From positions 62,001 through 126,000 of the forward strand of contig NZ_JAAOTJ010000018.1 in NCBI RefSeq assembly GCF_011297335.1: a stretch of DNA of 64,000 bases, given 5' to 3'. This DNA is from Catellatospora methionotrophica (GTDB lineage: Bacteria > Actinomycetota > Actinomycetes > Mycobacteriales > Micromonosporaceae). The translations under genes and the position numbers were made by a program. The notes beneath the pieces were generated by a model. The model ran no database searches. It was given only the letters and a program-made list of their open reading frames with translations, and was not told the DNA's origin. Positions 24,763 through 33,800 of the stretch are shown in pieces; within the stretch, counting starts at the first letter, position 1, and each line of letters begins with the position of its first letter.

Positions 24763-24806
24763 GCGGCCGCACCGCTTTCGCCTGATCAGCCCGGCCGTCG
24801 CTTACC

Positions 24807-25031
24807 GTGTACGCCGGGACGCGTGCCGCCCCGGCGGGCGGGCACCGCCTGGGCGCGGTACGCCGGGTGCTCGCGCCGGGCGGGGTCTACCTGTCGTCCG
24901 GCGGCGCGGGCGGCCGCCTCTCCCCCGTCATCGAACGCACCCTTCCCCTGTCCGAAACCCCCGACGTGCTGCGCGCCCTGGAAACCGACCACGCCCGCGC
25001 CAAGATCGTGCTCGTCGTCCCGGAGCACTGA
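24807..25031 (+). pseudogene. Remnant of a zinc-type alcohol dehydrogenase / quinone reductase (C-terminal end)
   Basis: A 74-residue frame whose end, LRALETDHARAKIVLVV, is the standard C-terminus of MDR-family quinone oxidoreductases, preceded by RRVLAPGGVYLSSGG, the end of the NAD-binding domain. The catalytic N-terminal 250 residues are missing and no ribosome site precedes it. It is best read as a decayed gene fragment. Confidence 0.65.
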
Positions 25032-25055
25032 CCGGTCGGCGCTTGCTCGAAAGTG

Positions 25056-25095
25056 CACGAACGCCCCCGCGAGTGTGGTCGCGGGGGCGTTCGTG
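25056..25095. terminator. Strong bidirectional terminator
   Basis: A perfect 17-bp inverted repeat (25056-25072 with 25079-25095) around the loop GTGTGG. It lies between the oxidoreductase remnant and the convergent chitinase gene stop. Confidence 0.85.
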
Positions 25096-25103
25096 GGGTG
25101 GGG

Positions 25104-27032
25104 TTACGGCATCGAGACGAGGTGGTTGTGGACGGTGTTGGCGAAGTTGTAGCCGTTCGAGGCGTCCCAGTTGATGGACCAGGTCATCGCGCCACGGATG
25201 GTGGGCCAGCGGGTCGGGGGCACGAAGCTGCCGCAGTTGGTGCCGGCGGCCAGGCAGTTCAGCGCGTTGTTGACCACGGACGGGCTGACGTAGCCGCCGC
25301 CCGCGGCCTGGGTGGTGGCGGGCAGGCCGAGCGCGATCTGGTCGGGCCGCAGCGCCGACTGCAGCTGGATGCAGGCCAGCGCGGTGAGGAAGTTGACCGT
25401 GGCCTGCGAGTACGCGAACTGCTGGTCACAGCCGAGCATGCTGCCCGAGTTGTAGAACTGGGTGTGCACGATGGTCAGGATGTCGCGGATGTTGAGCGCG
25501 AGCGAGAAGTAGCCCGCCCCCGTCGACTGCATGTCGATCGTCTGCGGCGCCATCGTGATGATCAGGCCCGAGCCGACGCGGGAGCGCAGGTTGCGCAGCG
25601 CCTGCTCCATGTAGGTGGCGTTGAGGCCGTTCTCGAGGTCGATGTCGACGCCGTTGAACCCGTAGTCGGTGATCAGCGTGTAGAGGCTGTTGGCGAAGTT
25701 GGTCGCCGCCGCCGAGCTGCTGACCGACACCGAGCCGAGCTCGCCGCCGACGGACAGGATGACCTTCTGGTTGCGGCCCTTGAGGGTGGCGACGTCGGTG
25801 CGGAACTGGGCGTTGGTGTAGCCGCCCAGCGCCGAGGACAGCCCCGAGTCGACGTTGAAGGTGACCGCGCCAGGGGTGCCGGACACGGCGTCGGCGAAGG
25901 CGACCGCGACGATGTCGTAGGTGGTCGGCACCGACGACAGCCGCAGCGGGGTGGCCCCGTTGACGAAGTTCTGCCAGTAGCCGGTGAGCAGGTGCTTGGG
26001 CAGGGTGCCGGTGGTGCAGCCGGTGGTGGTGCCGGACGCGGACGCCGACGCCGAGGACTCGCCGGAGGCGTTGTAGGCGCGCACGGTGTAGGTGTGGCTG
26101 GAGCAGGTGGCCAGGCCGCCGATGGTGGTGCTGGTGCCGGTGACGGTGGCGCGTACGGTGCTGCCCTCGTACACCCGGTAGCCGGTGACGGTGCCCGACG
26201 AGGCGCTCCAGGACACGTTCAGCGACGTGTTGGTCGCACCGCCGACGGTGACGTTGCCGGGGGTGCCCGGCACGCCGGTGCCGCAGCCGGTGGTGGTGAC
26301 GGTGACGGTGCCCGAGCGCGGTGACTCACCCGCGCTGTTGTACGCCGCGACCGCGTAGGTGTGCGCGCTGCACGCGGCCAGTCCGCTGATCGTGGTCGAG
26401 GTGCCGGTGACGGTGGCGCGTACGGTGCTGCCCTCGTACACCCGGTAGCCGGTGACCGTGCCCGACGACGCGCCCCAGTTCAGCGCGACGGAGGTGTTGG
26501 TGATCGAGCCCGCGGTCGGGGTGCCGGGCGTGCCGGGCACCGTCGGGTTGTTGCCGCCCTGGCCCTGCAGGGAGACGTCGTCGGCGAAGTAGGTGCCGGT
26601 GCCGTACCAGCCGTGCAGGTAGACCTGGATCGAGCTGCTGGCGGCGGTGAAGGTCAGGGTGAGCTGGGTCCAGTTGGTCGCGTTCGGGGTCCAGGTGGAC
26701 GCGCCGCCGTTGACGCCGAGGTAGACGTAGCTGCCCCGGACCCAGGCCGACAGCGTGTACTGGGTGCCGGAGACGACCGACACGGTCTGGCTGCACTTGG
26801 CGTTGTCGGCCGCGCTGGCCGCGCCCTGCATCGCCTTGGTGCCGGTGCGCACCGGGGTGGACACGACGCTGCCGAGGTTGCCGGTGCAGGTCCACGGCGA
26901 CAGGGAGCCGGTTTCGAGGCCGCCGTTGACGAGCACTTCGGCGGCGGAGGCGGGAGCGGGCAGCGCCGCCACCGCGAAGGTGGTGACCAGCGCGGCGGCC
27001 AGGGCTGCCGCTGCTGTTCGCAGTCTGTTCAT
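25104..27032 (-). CDS. Secreted GH18 chitinase with N-terminal CBM and two fibronectin III domains
   Basis: 642 residues: signal peptide (1-30, PAPASA-AE), a CBM4/9- or CBM16-like domain (31-160, VLVNGGLETGSLSPWTCTG, YFADDVSL), two fibronectin type III domains (about 165-255 and 258-345) and a GH18 catalytic barrel (350-642). The catalytic DxDxE motif is in GVDIDLE, with Glu467 the proton donor. The two FnIII domains share identical blocks (GTVTGYRVYEGSTVRATVTG), a recent duplication. It hydrolyses chitin outside the cell. Start ATG with GGAG 7 bases upstream; an AT-rich segment at 27090-27120 is probably the promoter. Confidence 0.94.
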   Translation of the reverse strand: MNRLRTAAAALAAALVTTFAVAALPAPASAAEVLVNGGLETGSLSPWTCTGNLGSVVSTPVRTGTKAMQGAASAADNAKCSQTVSVVSGTQYTLSAWVRGSYVYLGVNGGASTWTPNATNWTQLTLTFTAASSSIQVYLHGWYGTGTYFADDVSLQGQGGNNPTVPGTPGTPTAGSITNTSVALNWGASSGTVTGYRVYEGSTVRATVTGTSTTISGLAACSAHTYAVAAYNSAGESPRSGTVTVTTTGCGTGVPGTPGNVTVGGATNTSLNVSWSASSGTVTGYRVYEGSTVRATVTGTSTTIGGLATCSSHTYTVRAYNASGESSASASASGTTTGCTTGTLPKHLLTGYWQNFVNGATPLRLSSVPTTYDIVAVAFADAVSGTPGAVTFNVDSGLSSALGGYTNAQFRTDVATLKGRNQKVILSVGGELGSVSVSSSAAATNFANSLYTLITDYGFNGVDIDLENGLNATYMEQALRNLRSRVGSGLIITMAPQTIDMQSTGAGYFSLALNIRDILTIVHTQFYNSGSMLGCDQQFAYSQATVNFLTALACIQLQSALRPDQIALGLPATTQAAGGGYVSPSVVNNALNCLAAGTNCGSFVPPTRWPTIRGAMTWSINWDASNGYNFANTVHNHLVSMP

Positions 27033-27147
27033 CGAAGCTCCGATCTCAGGACACGGGGAGCCGTTCTCCTGGGATCGTCGCGGGTCGATAATTAACAGTC
27101 AATAAGCCTTACTATTAATTCCCACCAATTGAGACGGTACACAGGCG

Positions 27148-27180
27148 ACAGGCCCGCTCGCCGGAAGCGAACGGGCCTGT
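27148..27180. terminator. Terminator of the DivIVA-like gene
   Basis: ACAGGCCCG (27148-27156) and CGGGCCTGT (27172-27180) pair perfectly; a CGC/GCG pair inside extends the stem. It lies 16 bases past the stop of the leftward gene. Confidence 0.8.
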
Positions 27181-27195
27181 GCTGCTGTTTCGTGA

Positions 27196-28611
27196 CTACT
27201 CGGCGTCCGCGCCGACGCGCTCGGGCAGCGGCACCCGCTGCGCCGGGACAGCGATCTCGCCGTCGCGGCGGCCGTTGGCGTACTCGGCCAGCTCGGGGTC
27301 GCCCTCGTGGTGTCGCTGTCCCGCCTCGGCCTCGGCCTGCTCGGCGTCGGCCTCGACCTCGGCCTGCAGCTCCTCCGACAGCGCTTCCGCCTGCTGCGCC
27401 ACCTCGACCAGCTCCGCCTGCACCTCGGGCATGTCGAACGCCTCGCGCTCCCCCGCCTCGGCGGCCGAGTGGCGGGGGTTCGGGCGCATCTGGACGCGCG
27501 GATACTCGCCGGTCTCCACACCGCCGACCGCAGCGGCCATGACGGCCGCGGCGGCCAGGTTGGCGACCCGCTCGGCCTCACGCTGCACGCGGGCCCGCAC
27601 CGCCACCGCGTGACGCTCGGCGGACTCGGCCGCCCGGCGGGCCTCCTCCAGCCTGTGCAACTCGTGGCCGAGCTCCTGGGTGGTCTCGCTCAGGCGCTGC
27701 TGGAGCTGGGCCACGTCGCGCTCGGCGGTCGCGCCGTCCTGGCGCGACTGGACCAGACGCTGCTGGGCGATGTCCAGCTCGGCCTGCAACTGGGCCAGCG
27801 CCTGGCGCCGGGCCCGGATCTCCTGCTGCACGACGGTGAGCTGCTGCTGGTGGGCGGCGTTCTGGTCGTCGGCGCGGCGGCGCAGGTCGGTCGCGTGCTG
27901 CTGGGCCTCGGCGTGCAGCGCGGCGTTCTTCTGGTTCACCGCGGTGCGCTGACCGGCCAGCTCACGCTCGGCGGCGGCGCGCATCTCGACGAGCTCGCGC
28001 TCGACGTTGGCCTTCCACTGCGAGACCTCCTGCTGGGTCTGCGCACGACCGGCCTCGACCTCCTGCTGCACCCGCACCCGGGCGGCCTCGACCAGGGCGT
28101 CGGCCTCGGCGCGCGCGTGCTCGGCCTGCTGGGCGTTCTGGTCGTGCACGCGCTTGAGCTCCTGCTCGGCGCGCTCCAGGGCGGCCTCGCTCTCGGTGCG
28201 CAGCTGGTCGGCCCGCTCACGGGCCTCGGCGAGGATCTTCTCCGCCTCGTCCTTGTGGTGGGCCATCTGCTGGGCCGTGGTGGTGGTGATCGCCTCGGCC
28301 TGCTTCTCGGCCAGCTCCAGGATCTGGTCGACCATCGGGCCCAGGTGGCGGAAGGAGGCCCGCTCGACCTGCGCCGGGCGCTGGCGCAGCTCGGCCAGCT
28401 CGGACAGGTCGGTGTGCTGGCGCTTGAGCCGCTCGGTGAGGTCGCGGACCTGCCCGAGCGCCCGCTCGCGCTCGGCCGACAGCGACGACACCTCGGCGTT
28501 GATGCGCGCGATGTACTGCTCGACCTGCCGCTTGTCGTAACCGCGCAGCGTGACCTCGAAGTCGGGCCGTGCCGCCAGGTCGTCGCGCAGTACGTCCTCA
28601 CTCTGAGACAT
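27196..28611 (-). CDS. DivIVA-like / cytoskeletal long coiled-coil protein
   Basis: 471 residues. Residues 15-55 match the DivIVA N-terminal membrane-binding region (FEVTLRGYDKRQVEQYI). From about 45 to 355 there is an almost unbroken Glu/Gln/Arg/Ala-rich coiled coil with heptads (AEKILAEARERADQLRTE, QQEVEAGRAQTQQEV). The acidic C-terminal part (380-471) is disordered. The layout resembles the polar-growth scaffold proteins of actinomycetes (DivIVA, Scy, FilP). GGAAGGAAG precedes the ATG. A shorter related protein is encoded at 42229. Confidence 0.85.
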   Translation of the reverse strand: MSQSEDVLRDDLAARPDFEVTLRGYDKRQVEQYIARINAEVSSLSAERERALGQVRDLTERLKRQHTDLSELAELRQRPAQVERASFRHLGPMVDQILELAEKQAEAITTTTAQQMAHHKDEAEKILAEARERADQLRTESEAALERAEQELKRVHDQNAQQAEHARAEADALVEAARVRVQQEVEAGRAQTQQEVSQWKANVERELVEMRAAAERELAGQRTAVNQKNAALHAEAQQHATDLRRRADDQNAAHQQQLTVVQQEIRARRQALAQLQAELDIAQQRLVQSRQDGATAERDVAQLQQRLSETTQELGHELHRLEEARRAAESAERHAVAVRARVQREAERVANLAAAAVMAAAVGGVETGEYPRVQMRPNPRHSAAEAGEREAFDMPEVQAELVEVAQQAEALSEELQAEVEADAEQAEAEAGQRHHEGDPELAEYANGRRDGEIAVPAQRVPLPERVGADAE

Positions 28612-28831
28612 ACGTCTTCCTTCCACAGATCACGAACGCGTCGGCCGGCGGGAGCCGCGCCGCGGGGGATGCGGCGCGGTCGGCGTACCCGCCTGCGCAT
28701 CCGCAGACGGTACCGGCGTCCCTATGTTCGCCGTCACCCCGCCCCTTCACCAGTCCACCGACCGTTCACGTTTGTGTCGGATCAGGGCCCGGCGGACACG
28801 CTGGCACCATCTCTGAGCCAAGATGACTTGC

Positions 28832-28856
28832 CTATGGCACCATCGTGGTGCCATAG
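28832..28856. promoter_or_regulatory. Perfect operator palindrome of the ribbon-helix-helix gene
   Basis: CTATGGCACCA, spacer TCG, TGGTGCCATAG: 11-bp arms with a 3-base centre, ending 7 bases before the start codon. A further half-site GGCACCAT lies at 28803-28810. This position would occlude ribosome loading and transcription, fitting autorepression by the RHH protein encoded directly downstream. Confidence 0.75.
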
Positions 28857-28863
28857 TGATGCC

Positions 28864-29385
28864 ATGGAACTGACGCCGTACGTGGAGAAGCTTCGCGCCG
28901 AACTGGCCGTCGCCGCCGAGACCGGCGGGGAGGAGGCACGGGCCCTGGCCGAGCGCCTCGCCGTGCCGCTGGAGTCGGCGATCCGGCTGACGCTGCTCGA
29001 AGCGATCTCGGCAGCCGCCGACGAGATCACCCGGGAACTCGCCCCCGGCTCGGTCGAGGTGCGCCTGCGCGGACTCAACCCCGCGTTCGTGGTGAACACC
29101 CGCCAGAGCCCGCCCGACGAGTACGCCCCCGCCCCCACCGCCGCCGCCCCGGCCTGGGACGAGGCCGCCGCCGGGGAGAAGGGCGCGACCTCGCGGATCA
29201 ACCTGCGCCTGCCCGACGAGCTCAAAGCGCGCATCGACGAGGCCGCCGCCCGCGAGCGGCTGTCGGCCAACACCTGGCTGGTCCGGGCCGCCGCCGCCGC
29301 ACTGGACGCGGCCGCCGCCCCGCGCCCCGCCGCCCGGCCCGGCGGCACCGACCTCGGGCAGCGCTACACCGGCTGGGCCCGCTGA
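28864..29385 (+). CDS. Ribbon-helix-helix protein (HicB-type antitoxin-like)
   Basis: 173 residues starting MELTPYVEKLRAELAVAAE. A helical N-terminal region (1-60) with a sugar-transport-like dimer segment is followed by the C-terminal RHH DNA-binding unit SRINLRLPDELKARIDEAA / RERLSANTWLVRAAAAAL (about 108-148). Such proteins are often annotated as HicB antitoxins, but no HicA toxin is present. It heads a common actinobacterial cassette with DUF4097 and a DrrAB-like ABC exporter, so it is more likely the cassette repressor. Confidence 0.85.
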   Translation: MELTPYVEKLRAELAVAAETGGEEARALAERLAVPLESAIRLTLLEAISAAADEITRELAPGSVEVRLRGLNPAFVVNTRQSPPDEYAPAPTAAAPAWDEAAAGEKGATSRINLRLPDELKARIDEAAARERLSANTWLVRAAAAALDAAAAPRPAARPGGTDLGQRYTGWAR

Positions 29386-29426
29386 CCCGCCCACCGGCCA
29401 CTACCAAGACCTGCGAGGAAACCGCC

Positions 29427-30317
29427 ATGCCCACATTCGACACACCCGAGCCCATCGCCGTATCGCTGAGCGTCGTCGCGGCCGACGTCCGGATCGTCGC
29501 CGCCGACCGCACCGACACCGTGGTCGAGGTCCGCGCCGCCAACAACAGCACCAGGTCCGCCCGGCTGGTCGAGCAGACCCGCGTCGAGTACGCCGACGGC
29601 CGCCTGCTGGTCAAGACGCCCAAGCACCTCGGCACCCTGTTCGGCCGCACCGGCTCCATCGACGTCGAGATCCACCTGCCCGCCGGGTCCACCCTCGACG
29701 GCGACACCGGACTGGGCGACCTGCACGCCGACGGGCGGCTGGGCGACTGCCGGTTCAGCTCCGGCTACGGCCGGCTGCACTTCGCCCAGACCGCGAACCT
29801 GCGCGCCAGCACCGGCGCCGGCGAGATCAGCGCCGAGCAGGTGCTCGGCGACGCCGAACTGTCCACCGGGGCCGGCCGCACCCGGGTCGGGCACATCGCG
29901 GGCAACGCCGTCATCAAGAGCTCGACCGGCGGCTGCGAGGTCGGCACGATCACCGGCACCGGCCGCATCAACGGCGCGGACGGCCCCATCGTCGTCGGCC
30001 GGGCCGCAGCCGAGCTGACCGCGAAGACCGCCAACGGCGACGTCCGGGTCGACCGGGCCGAGGCCGGGCTCACCGCCAAGACCGCGTTCGGCGACATCCG
30101 CGTCGGCGCGGCCGTACGCGGCACGCACGTGCTGGAGACCTCCGCCGGGCGCATCGACGTCGGCATCCCCGAGGGCACCGCCGCCTGGCTGGACCTGCGC
30201 TCCACCAGCACGGTGCGCAACTCCCTGGACACCGTCCCCGGACCCGAGGAGGCCGACGAGCGCGTCGAGGTGCGCGCCCGGACCTCGTGGGGCGACATCA
30301 CCATCCACCGCGCCTGA
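29427..30317 (+). CDS. DUF4097-family beta-helix repeat protein
   Basis: 296 residues with a regular run of short strands (FSSGYGRLHF, ASTGAGEISAEQVLGD, STGAGRTRVGHIAGN, KSSTGGCEVGTI, KTANGDVRVDRA, KTAFGDIRVGAA), the right-handed beta-helix or solenoid of DUF4097. It has no signal peptide. Its function is unknown, but it constantly accompanies ABC exporters and RHH repressors. It is 41 bases downstream of the RHH gene and 12 bases before the ATPase gene. Confidence 0.88.
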   Translation: MPTFDTPEPIAVSLSVVAADVRIVAADRTDTVVEVRAANNSTRSARLVEQTRVEYADGRLLVKTPKHLGTLFGRTGSIDVEIHLPAGSTLDGDTGLGDLHADGRLGDCRFSSGYGRLHFAQTANLRASTGAGEISAEQVLGDAELSTGAGRTRVGHIAGNAVIKSSTGGCEVGTITGTGRINGADGPIVVGRAAAELTAKTANGDVRVDRAEAGLTAKTAFGDIRVGAAVRGTHVLETSAGRIDVGIPEGTAAWLDLRSTSTVRNSLDTVPGPEEADERVEVRARTSWGDITIHRA

Positions 30318-30329
30318 AAGGACATCCCC

Positions 30330-31292
30330 ATGCCCACCCCCAGCAACGCCATCGAGGTCACCGGCCTGCGCAAGGCGTACGGCGACAAGACCGTCCTGGA
30401 CGGCATCGACCTGCACGTGCCCGCCGGCACCATCTTCTCCCTGCTCGGCCCGAACGGCGCGGGCAAGACCACCGCCGTGAACATCATGTCCACCCTGCTG
30501 CGCCCCGACGCGGGCCGGATCCGCATCGCGGGCCACGACCCGGCCACCCACGCCGACGACGTCCGCGCCGCGATCGGCCTGACCGGCCAGTTCTCCGCCG
30601 TCGACAACTTCCTCACCGGCGGCGAGAACATGGCCCTGATGGCCGACCTGAACCACCTCGACCGCCGTGAAGGCCGCCGCCGCGTCGCCGACCTCCTGGA
30701 ACGCTTCGACCTCACCGAGGCCGCCGGCAAGCACGCCACGACCTACTCCGGCGGCATGCGGCGACGCCTCGACCTGGCGATGACCCTGGTCGGCAACCCG
30801 CGCGTGGTGTTCCTCGACGAGCCGACCACCGGCCTGGACCCGCGCAGCCGCCGCACCATGTGGGACAGCATCCGCACCCTGGTCGCCGACGGCGTCACCA
30901 TCTTCCTCACCACCCAGTATCTGGAAGAGGCCGACCAGCTCGCCGACCGGGTCGCGCTGCTCGACCACGGCCGCATCATCGCCGAGGGCACCCCCGCCGA
31001 ACTCAAGCGCCTCATCCCGGGCGGCCACATCCGGCTGCGCTTCGCCGGGCTCGCCGAACTGGAGTCCGCCTCCCGCGTGTTCGGCGCGTCGACCCGTGAC
31101 GACGACGCGCTCACCCTGCAGGTGCCCAGCGACGGCGGCGTCCGCTCGCTGCGCGAGGTCCTCGACCGGCTCGACGGCGCGGCCGTCGAGATCGCCGAGC
31201 TGACCGTGCACACCCCCGACCTCGACGACGTCTTCCTCACCCTGACCGGCCGCCCCGACACCGCCATCCTCGAAGGAGCGAACAACCGATGA
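30330..31292 (+). CDS. DrrA-like ABC transporter ATP-binding protein
   Basis: 320 residues: Walker A GPNGAGKTT, signature YSGGMRRRLD, Walker B VVFLDEPTTGLDPRSRRTMW, and the H-loop-equivalent Gln in FLTTQYLEEAD (glutamine in place of the switch histidine region, as in DrrA/antibiotic exporters). The C-terminal region from 220 is the DUF4162-like tail with SDGGVRSLREVLDRL. It energises the permease that follows; their genes overlap by ATGA. Confidence 0.93.
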   Translation: MPTPSNAIEVTGLRKAYGDKTVLDGIDLHVPAGTIFSLLGPNGAGKTTAVNIMSTLLRPDAGRIRIAGHDPATHADDVRAAIGLTGQFSAVDNFLTGGENMALMADLNHLDRREGRRRVADLLERFDLTEAAGKHATTYSGGMRRRLDLAMTLVGNPRVVFLDEPTTGLDPRSRRTMWDSIRTLVADGVTIFLTTQYLEEADQLADRVALLDHGRIIAEGTPAELKRLIPGGHIRLRFAGLAELESASRVFGASTRDDDALTLQVPSDGGVRSLREVLDRLDGAAVEIAELTVHTPDLDDVFLTLTGRPDTAILEGANNR

Positions 31293-32074
31293 GCACCAAC
31301 GCGTACGCGCTGCGCGACTCGACCACCATGCTGCGCCGCTACCTGCTGCGGGCCCGCCGCTACCCGCTGATCGGCTTCCTCATCGGCATCCCGGTGATCA
31401 TGCTGCTGCTGTTCGTGTACGTCTTCGGCGGCACGCTGGGCGACGGCATCGCCGCGGGCGGCGGCCGGGCCGCGTACGCCAACTACGTCACCCCCGGCAT
31501 CCTGCTGCTGGCCATCGCCAGCGCGCCGCAGCTCACCTCGATCGGCGTCGCACAGGACATGGCCGAGGGCATCATCGCCCGGTTCCGCACCATGGCCATC
31601 TTCCGGCCCGCGGTGCTGACCGGCCACGTGCTGGGCAACCTCGTCCAGCTGGTCGTCGCGCTGGCCGTCGTCATCGGCGTCGCCGTGCTCGTCGGCTTCC
31701 GCCCGAACGCGACCCCGGTCGAGTGGCTGGCCGCGGCGGGCCTGCTGACCCTGGTCTCGTTCGCCGTCACCTGGTTCGGCGTGGCCTGCGGGCTGACCGC
31801 CCGTACCGTCGAGTCGGCCAGCAACCTGCCGATGCCGCTGATCCTGCTGCCGTTCCTGGGCAGCGGATTCGTCCCCACCGACTCCATGCCCGGGGCCGTC
31901 AGCTGGGCCGCCGAGTACCAGCCGTTCACCCCCGTCATGGAGACCCTGCGCGGCCTGCTGCTGGGCACCGGCATCGGCGACAGCGCCTGGCTGGCCGTCG
32001 CCTGGAGCGCCGCCATCACCGTCTTCTGCTACCTCTGGGCCAAGCGCCGCTTCAACCGCGACGGCGTCGCCTGA
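31289..32074 (+). CDS. DrrB-like ABC-2 type permease
   Basis: 261 residues with six hydrophobic helices (first near 29-49, LIGFLIGIPVIMLLLFVYVF). It carries the ABC-2 segment GIIARFRTMAIFRPAVLTGHVLGN before helix 3 and LLPFLGSGFVPTDSMPG near the end, both diagnostic of DrrB-type daunorubicin-resistance permeases. It overlaps the ATPase gene by ATGA. Likely exports a hydrophobic compound or lipid; the substrate is unknown. Confidence 0.93.
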   Translation: MSTNAYALRDSTTMLRRYLLRARRYPLIGFLIGIPVIMLLLFVYVFGGTLGDGIAAGGGRAAYANYVTPGILLLAIASAPQLTSIGVAQDMAEGIIARFRTMAIFRPAVLTGHVLGNLVQLVVALAVVIGVAVLVGFRPNATPVEWLAAAGLLTLVSFAVTWFGVACGLTARTVESASNLPMPLILLPFLGSGFVPTDSMPGAVSWAAEYQPFTPVMETLRGLLLGTGIGDSAWLAVAWSAAITVFCYLWAKRRFNRDGVA

Positions 32075-32095
32075 TCCGTACCGCCGACCCAACCA

Positions 32096-32172
32096 TGATC
32101 GTCCGATTTGCCAGGCACATGTCCGAATCATGGACGGGCTTTCGCCCACCTGCCTGGCAAGTCGGACGATCA
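32096..32172. repeat. Long 22-bp inverted repeat with structured loop
   Basis: Arms 32096-32117 and 32151-32172 pair over 22 positions with one G-T wobble. The 33-base loop itself holds two short hairpins (GTCC...GGAC and GGGC TTTC GCCC), so the whole could form a three-way junction. It starts 21 bases after the permease stop. It may act as a terminator, but its length and internal order are unusual. Confidence 0.75.
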
Positions 32173-32316
32173 ACGCCGTCGTGGTCGACGCGCGGAACGC
32201 CCCGGCGCGCAGACGCGCGCACGCTGGCCGTGCCGCCGCCCAGCGGAACGCAAGCTCTCGCGGCGCTCGGAGCCGGGGAGCGCGGTAGGCCGGACGCGCC
32301 AGGGCAGCGGAGGTAG

Positions 32317-32401
32317 CGCGGTGACCAGGGCCGAGTCGGGCGGCCGGACCGCATGCGGTGCCGCGCAGGTGGTCGCGGTGATCAGAGCCGACTCGGGCGG
32401 C
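32317..32401. repeat. Imperfect direct repeat (28 bases, 57-base period)
   Basis: CGCGGTGACCAGGGCCGAGT... at 32317-32344 recurs at 32374-32401 as CGCGGTGATCAGAGCCGACT... with three differences. Its role is unknown. No gene is supported between 32173 and 32438. Confidence 0.5.
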
Positions 32402-32438
32402 GGGAACGGATGCGCTGGAGCCGCGCTAGCCTGCCGGG

Positions 32439-33710
32439 ATGAGCGATGCCGTCGCCGCAACACCTGAGCGCCGCGGATCGGCCGCCCTGGCGGCCCTGAT
32501 CGGCGGGCTCGCGGGTGTGGCGGTGACCGCGTCCTGGGGTGCCTGGGCGATGGCGGGCGGGGCGGTCGCGGGCGCGCTGCTGCTCGGGCTCGTCGACGCG
32601 CTGGCCCGCGCCCGGCAGCGGCCGGGTGAGATCCCGGCGCTGTGGTCGCGCATCGTCATGAGCGCCGCGCTGGCCGCACCCTGCGGCTGGGCACTGGCCG
32701 CGCTGGGTGCGAACGCGCTGCTCGTCGGCGTCATCGCGGGTGGTGTCGCGGGGCTGCTAGGTGTCAGGCCGCACAAGGTGGTGCTCGGGCCGCTGGTCGG
32801 GGCGGCGCTCGGCTGGGCGATGGCGGGCGTGCCCGGTGCGATCGTCGCGGCGGTGACCGTCGCGGTCTTCCGGGTCCTGTCGGCGCTGCTGTTCCGCGAG
32901 CCGCAGGTCAGCCTGCTGGCCGAGCGGGTCGACGCGGCGCGGCTGCCGTTCGTGGTGCCACTGGCGGCCCGTACCCGCTATGTCGGCACCGGCTACGTCG
33001 CCGACCTCGCGGAGCGGATCGGCGGGCAGCACCGGCCCGACCATCCCGACATCGGCATCGTGGCGTCGCTGGACGAGCTGACCGGGCCCGGTTTCGACCC
33101 GGCGGGCACGGTCCCGCTGGTGCGCGAGTTCTACGAGCACACCACGCGGTTCACGCTGGACATCGAGCCGCGCTGGCGGGTCTGGGTCCGGCCCGGCTAC
33201 CTGCTCTACCGCCACCTGCTGGCCCGGCCGCTGGGACAGGCGAACGTGCCGATGAACCAGCGCGAGACCCAGCGCGGCGTACGCAGCCGCATCGACACGG
33301 TCAGCGTCGACGGCGAGGTGACGGTCCGCGGCTGGATCCGCTCGTACGCCGACACCGACGAGCCGATCTACGTGGGCGTCTACACCACCTACCGGCACGA
33401 AGGGCGCGGCTACGTCAGCGTCGGCTTCCCGCTGCCGCAGGCGAGCTTCACCGCCACCCTGGAACCCCGTTCCCGGCCGGACGGCGGGCTGGCCCTGTCC
33501 AGCCGTAGCACGCTGGACCAGCCCGGCCACTACCTGAGTTTTGTCGACCCGGACGACGGGCGGCTGACCGCGGCCGCGGTGCACGGCTTCGCCGAGGACC
33601 TGGATGTATACGTACAGGATGGGCATCTGCGGGCGGAGCACGCATTCCGGGTGTTCGGCCTCCCGTTCCTGATCCTGCACTACCGCATCCACCGCAAACC
33701 CGCACCCTGA
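32439..33710 (+). CDS. Membrane protein of unknown function
   Basis: 423 residues. About five Ala/Gly-rich transmembrane helices fill residues 14-150 ([36 protein letters not shown]). The soluble C-terminal half (160-423) has the segments [20 protein letters not shown] and [42 protein letters not shown], and [19 protein letters not shown]; these read like a conserved but unnamed actinobacterial domain. The start ATG follows GCCGGG; no strong ribosome site is present. Confidence 0.75.
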   Translation: MSDAVAATPERRGSAALAALIGGLAGVAVTASWGAWAMAGGAVAGALLLGLVDALARARQRPGEIPALWSRIVMSAALAAPCGWALAALGANALLVGVIAGGVAGLLGVRPHKVVLGPLVGAALGWAMAGVPGAIVAAVTVAVFRVLSALLFREPQVSLLAERVDAARLPFVVPLAARTRYVGTGYVADLAERIGGQHRPDHPDIGIVASLDELTGPGFDPAGTVPLVREFYEHTTRFTLDIEPRWRVWVRPGYLLYRHLLARPLGQANVPMNQRETQRGVRSRIDTVSVDGEVTVRGWIRSYADTDEPIYVGVYTTYRHEGRGYVSVGFPLPQASFTATLEPRSRPDGGLALSSRSTLDQPGHYLSFVDPDDGRLTAAAVHGFAEDLDVYVQDGHLRAEHAFRVFGLPFLILHYRIHRKPAP

Positions 33711-33800
33711 CGGCAACCGATCCCCACTGCCGCAACCCCAGCCCGGCCCACCGACGACAAACCTCCCCAAATCGACGGCCCCACCCTGCAGTCCACGTTG

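Noticed and set aside
25053-26324. 423-codon Gly/Arg-rich frame on the plus strand
   Set aside because: Antisense to the GH18 chitinase and FnIII domains; no domain signal.
27307-28863. Long N-terminal extension of the RHH gene (519 codons)
   Set aside because: It is antisense to the DivIVA-like coiled coil; the true start at 28864 follows the operator.
28864-29385. HicA-HicB toxin-antitoxin system
   Set aside because: The RHH protein looks HicB-like, but there is no HicA toxin (small dsRBD-like protein) before or after it; the next gene is DUF4097.
32096-32172. Insertion-sequence end
   Set aside because: No transposase and no target duplication visible; kept as an inverted repeat only.
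30743-32173. 476-codon minus-strand frame over the ABC genes
   Set aside because: Antisense to DrrA/DrrB-like genes; its start reads through the inverted repeat at 32096-32172.
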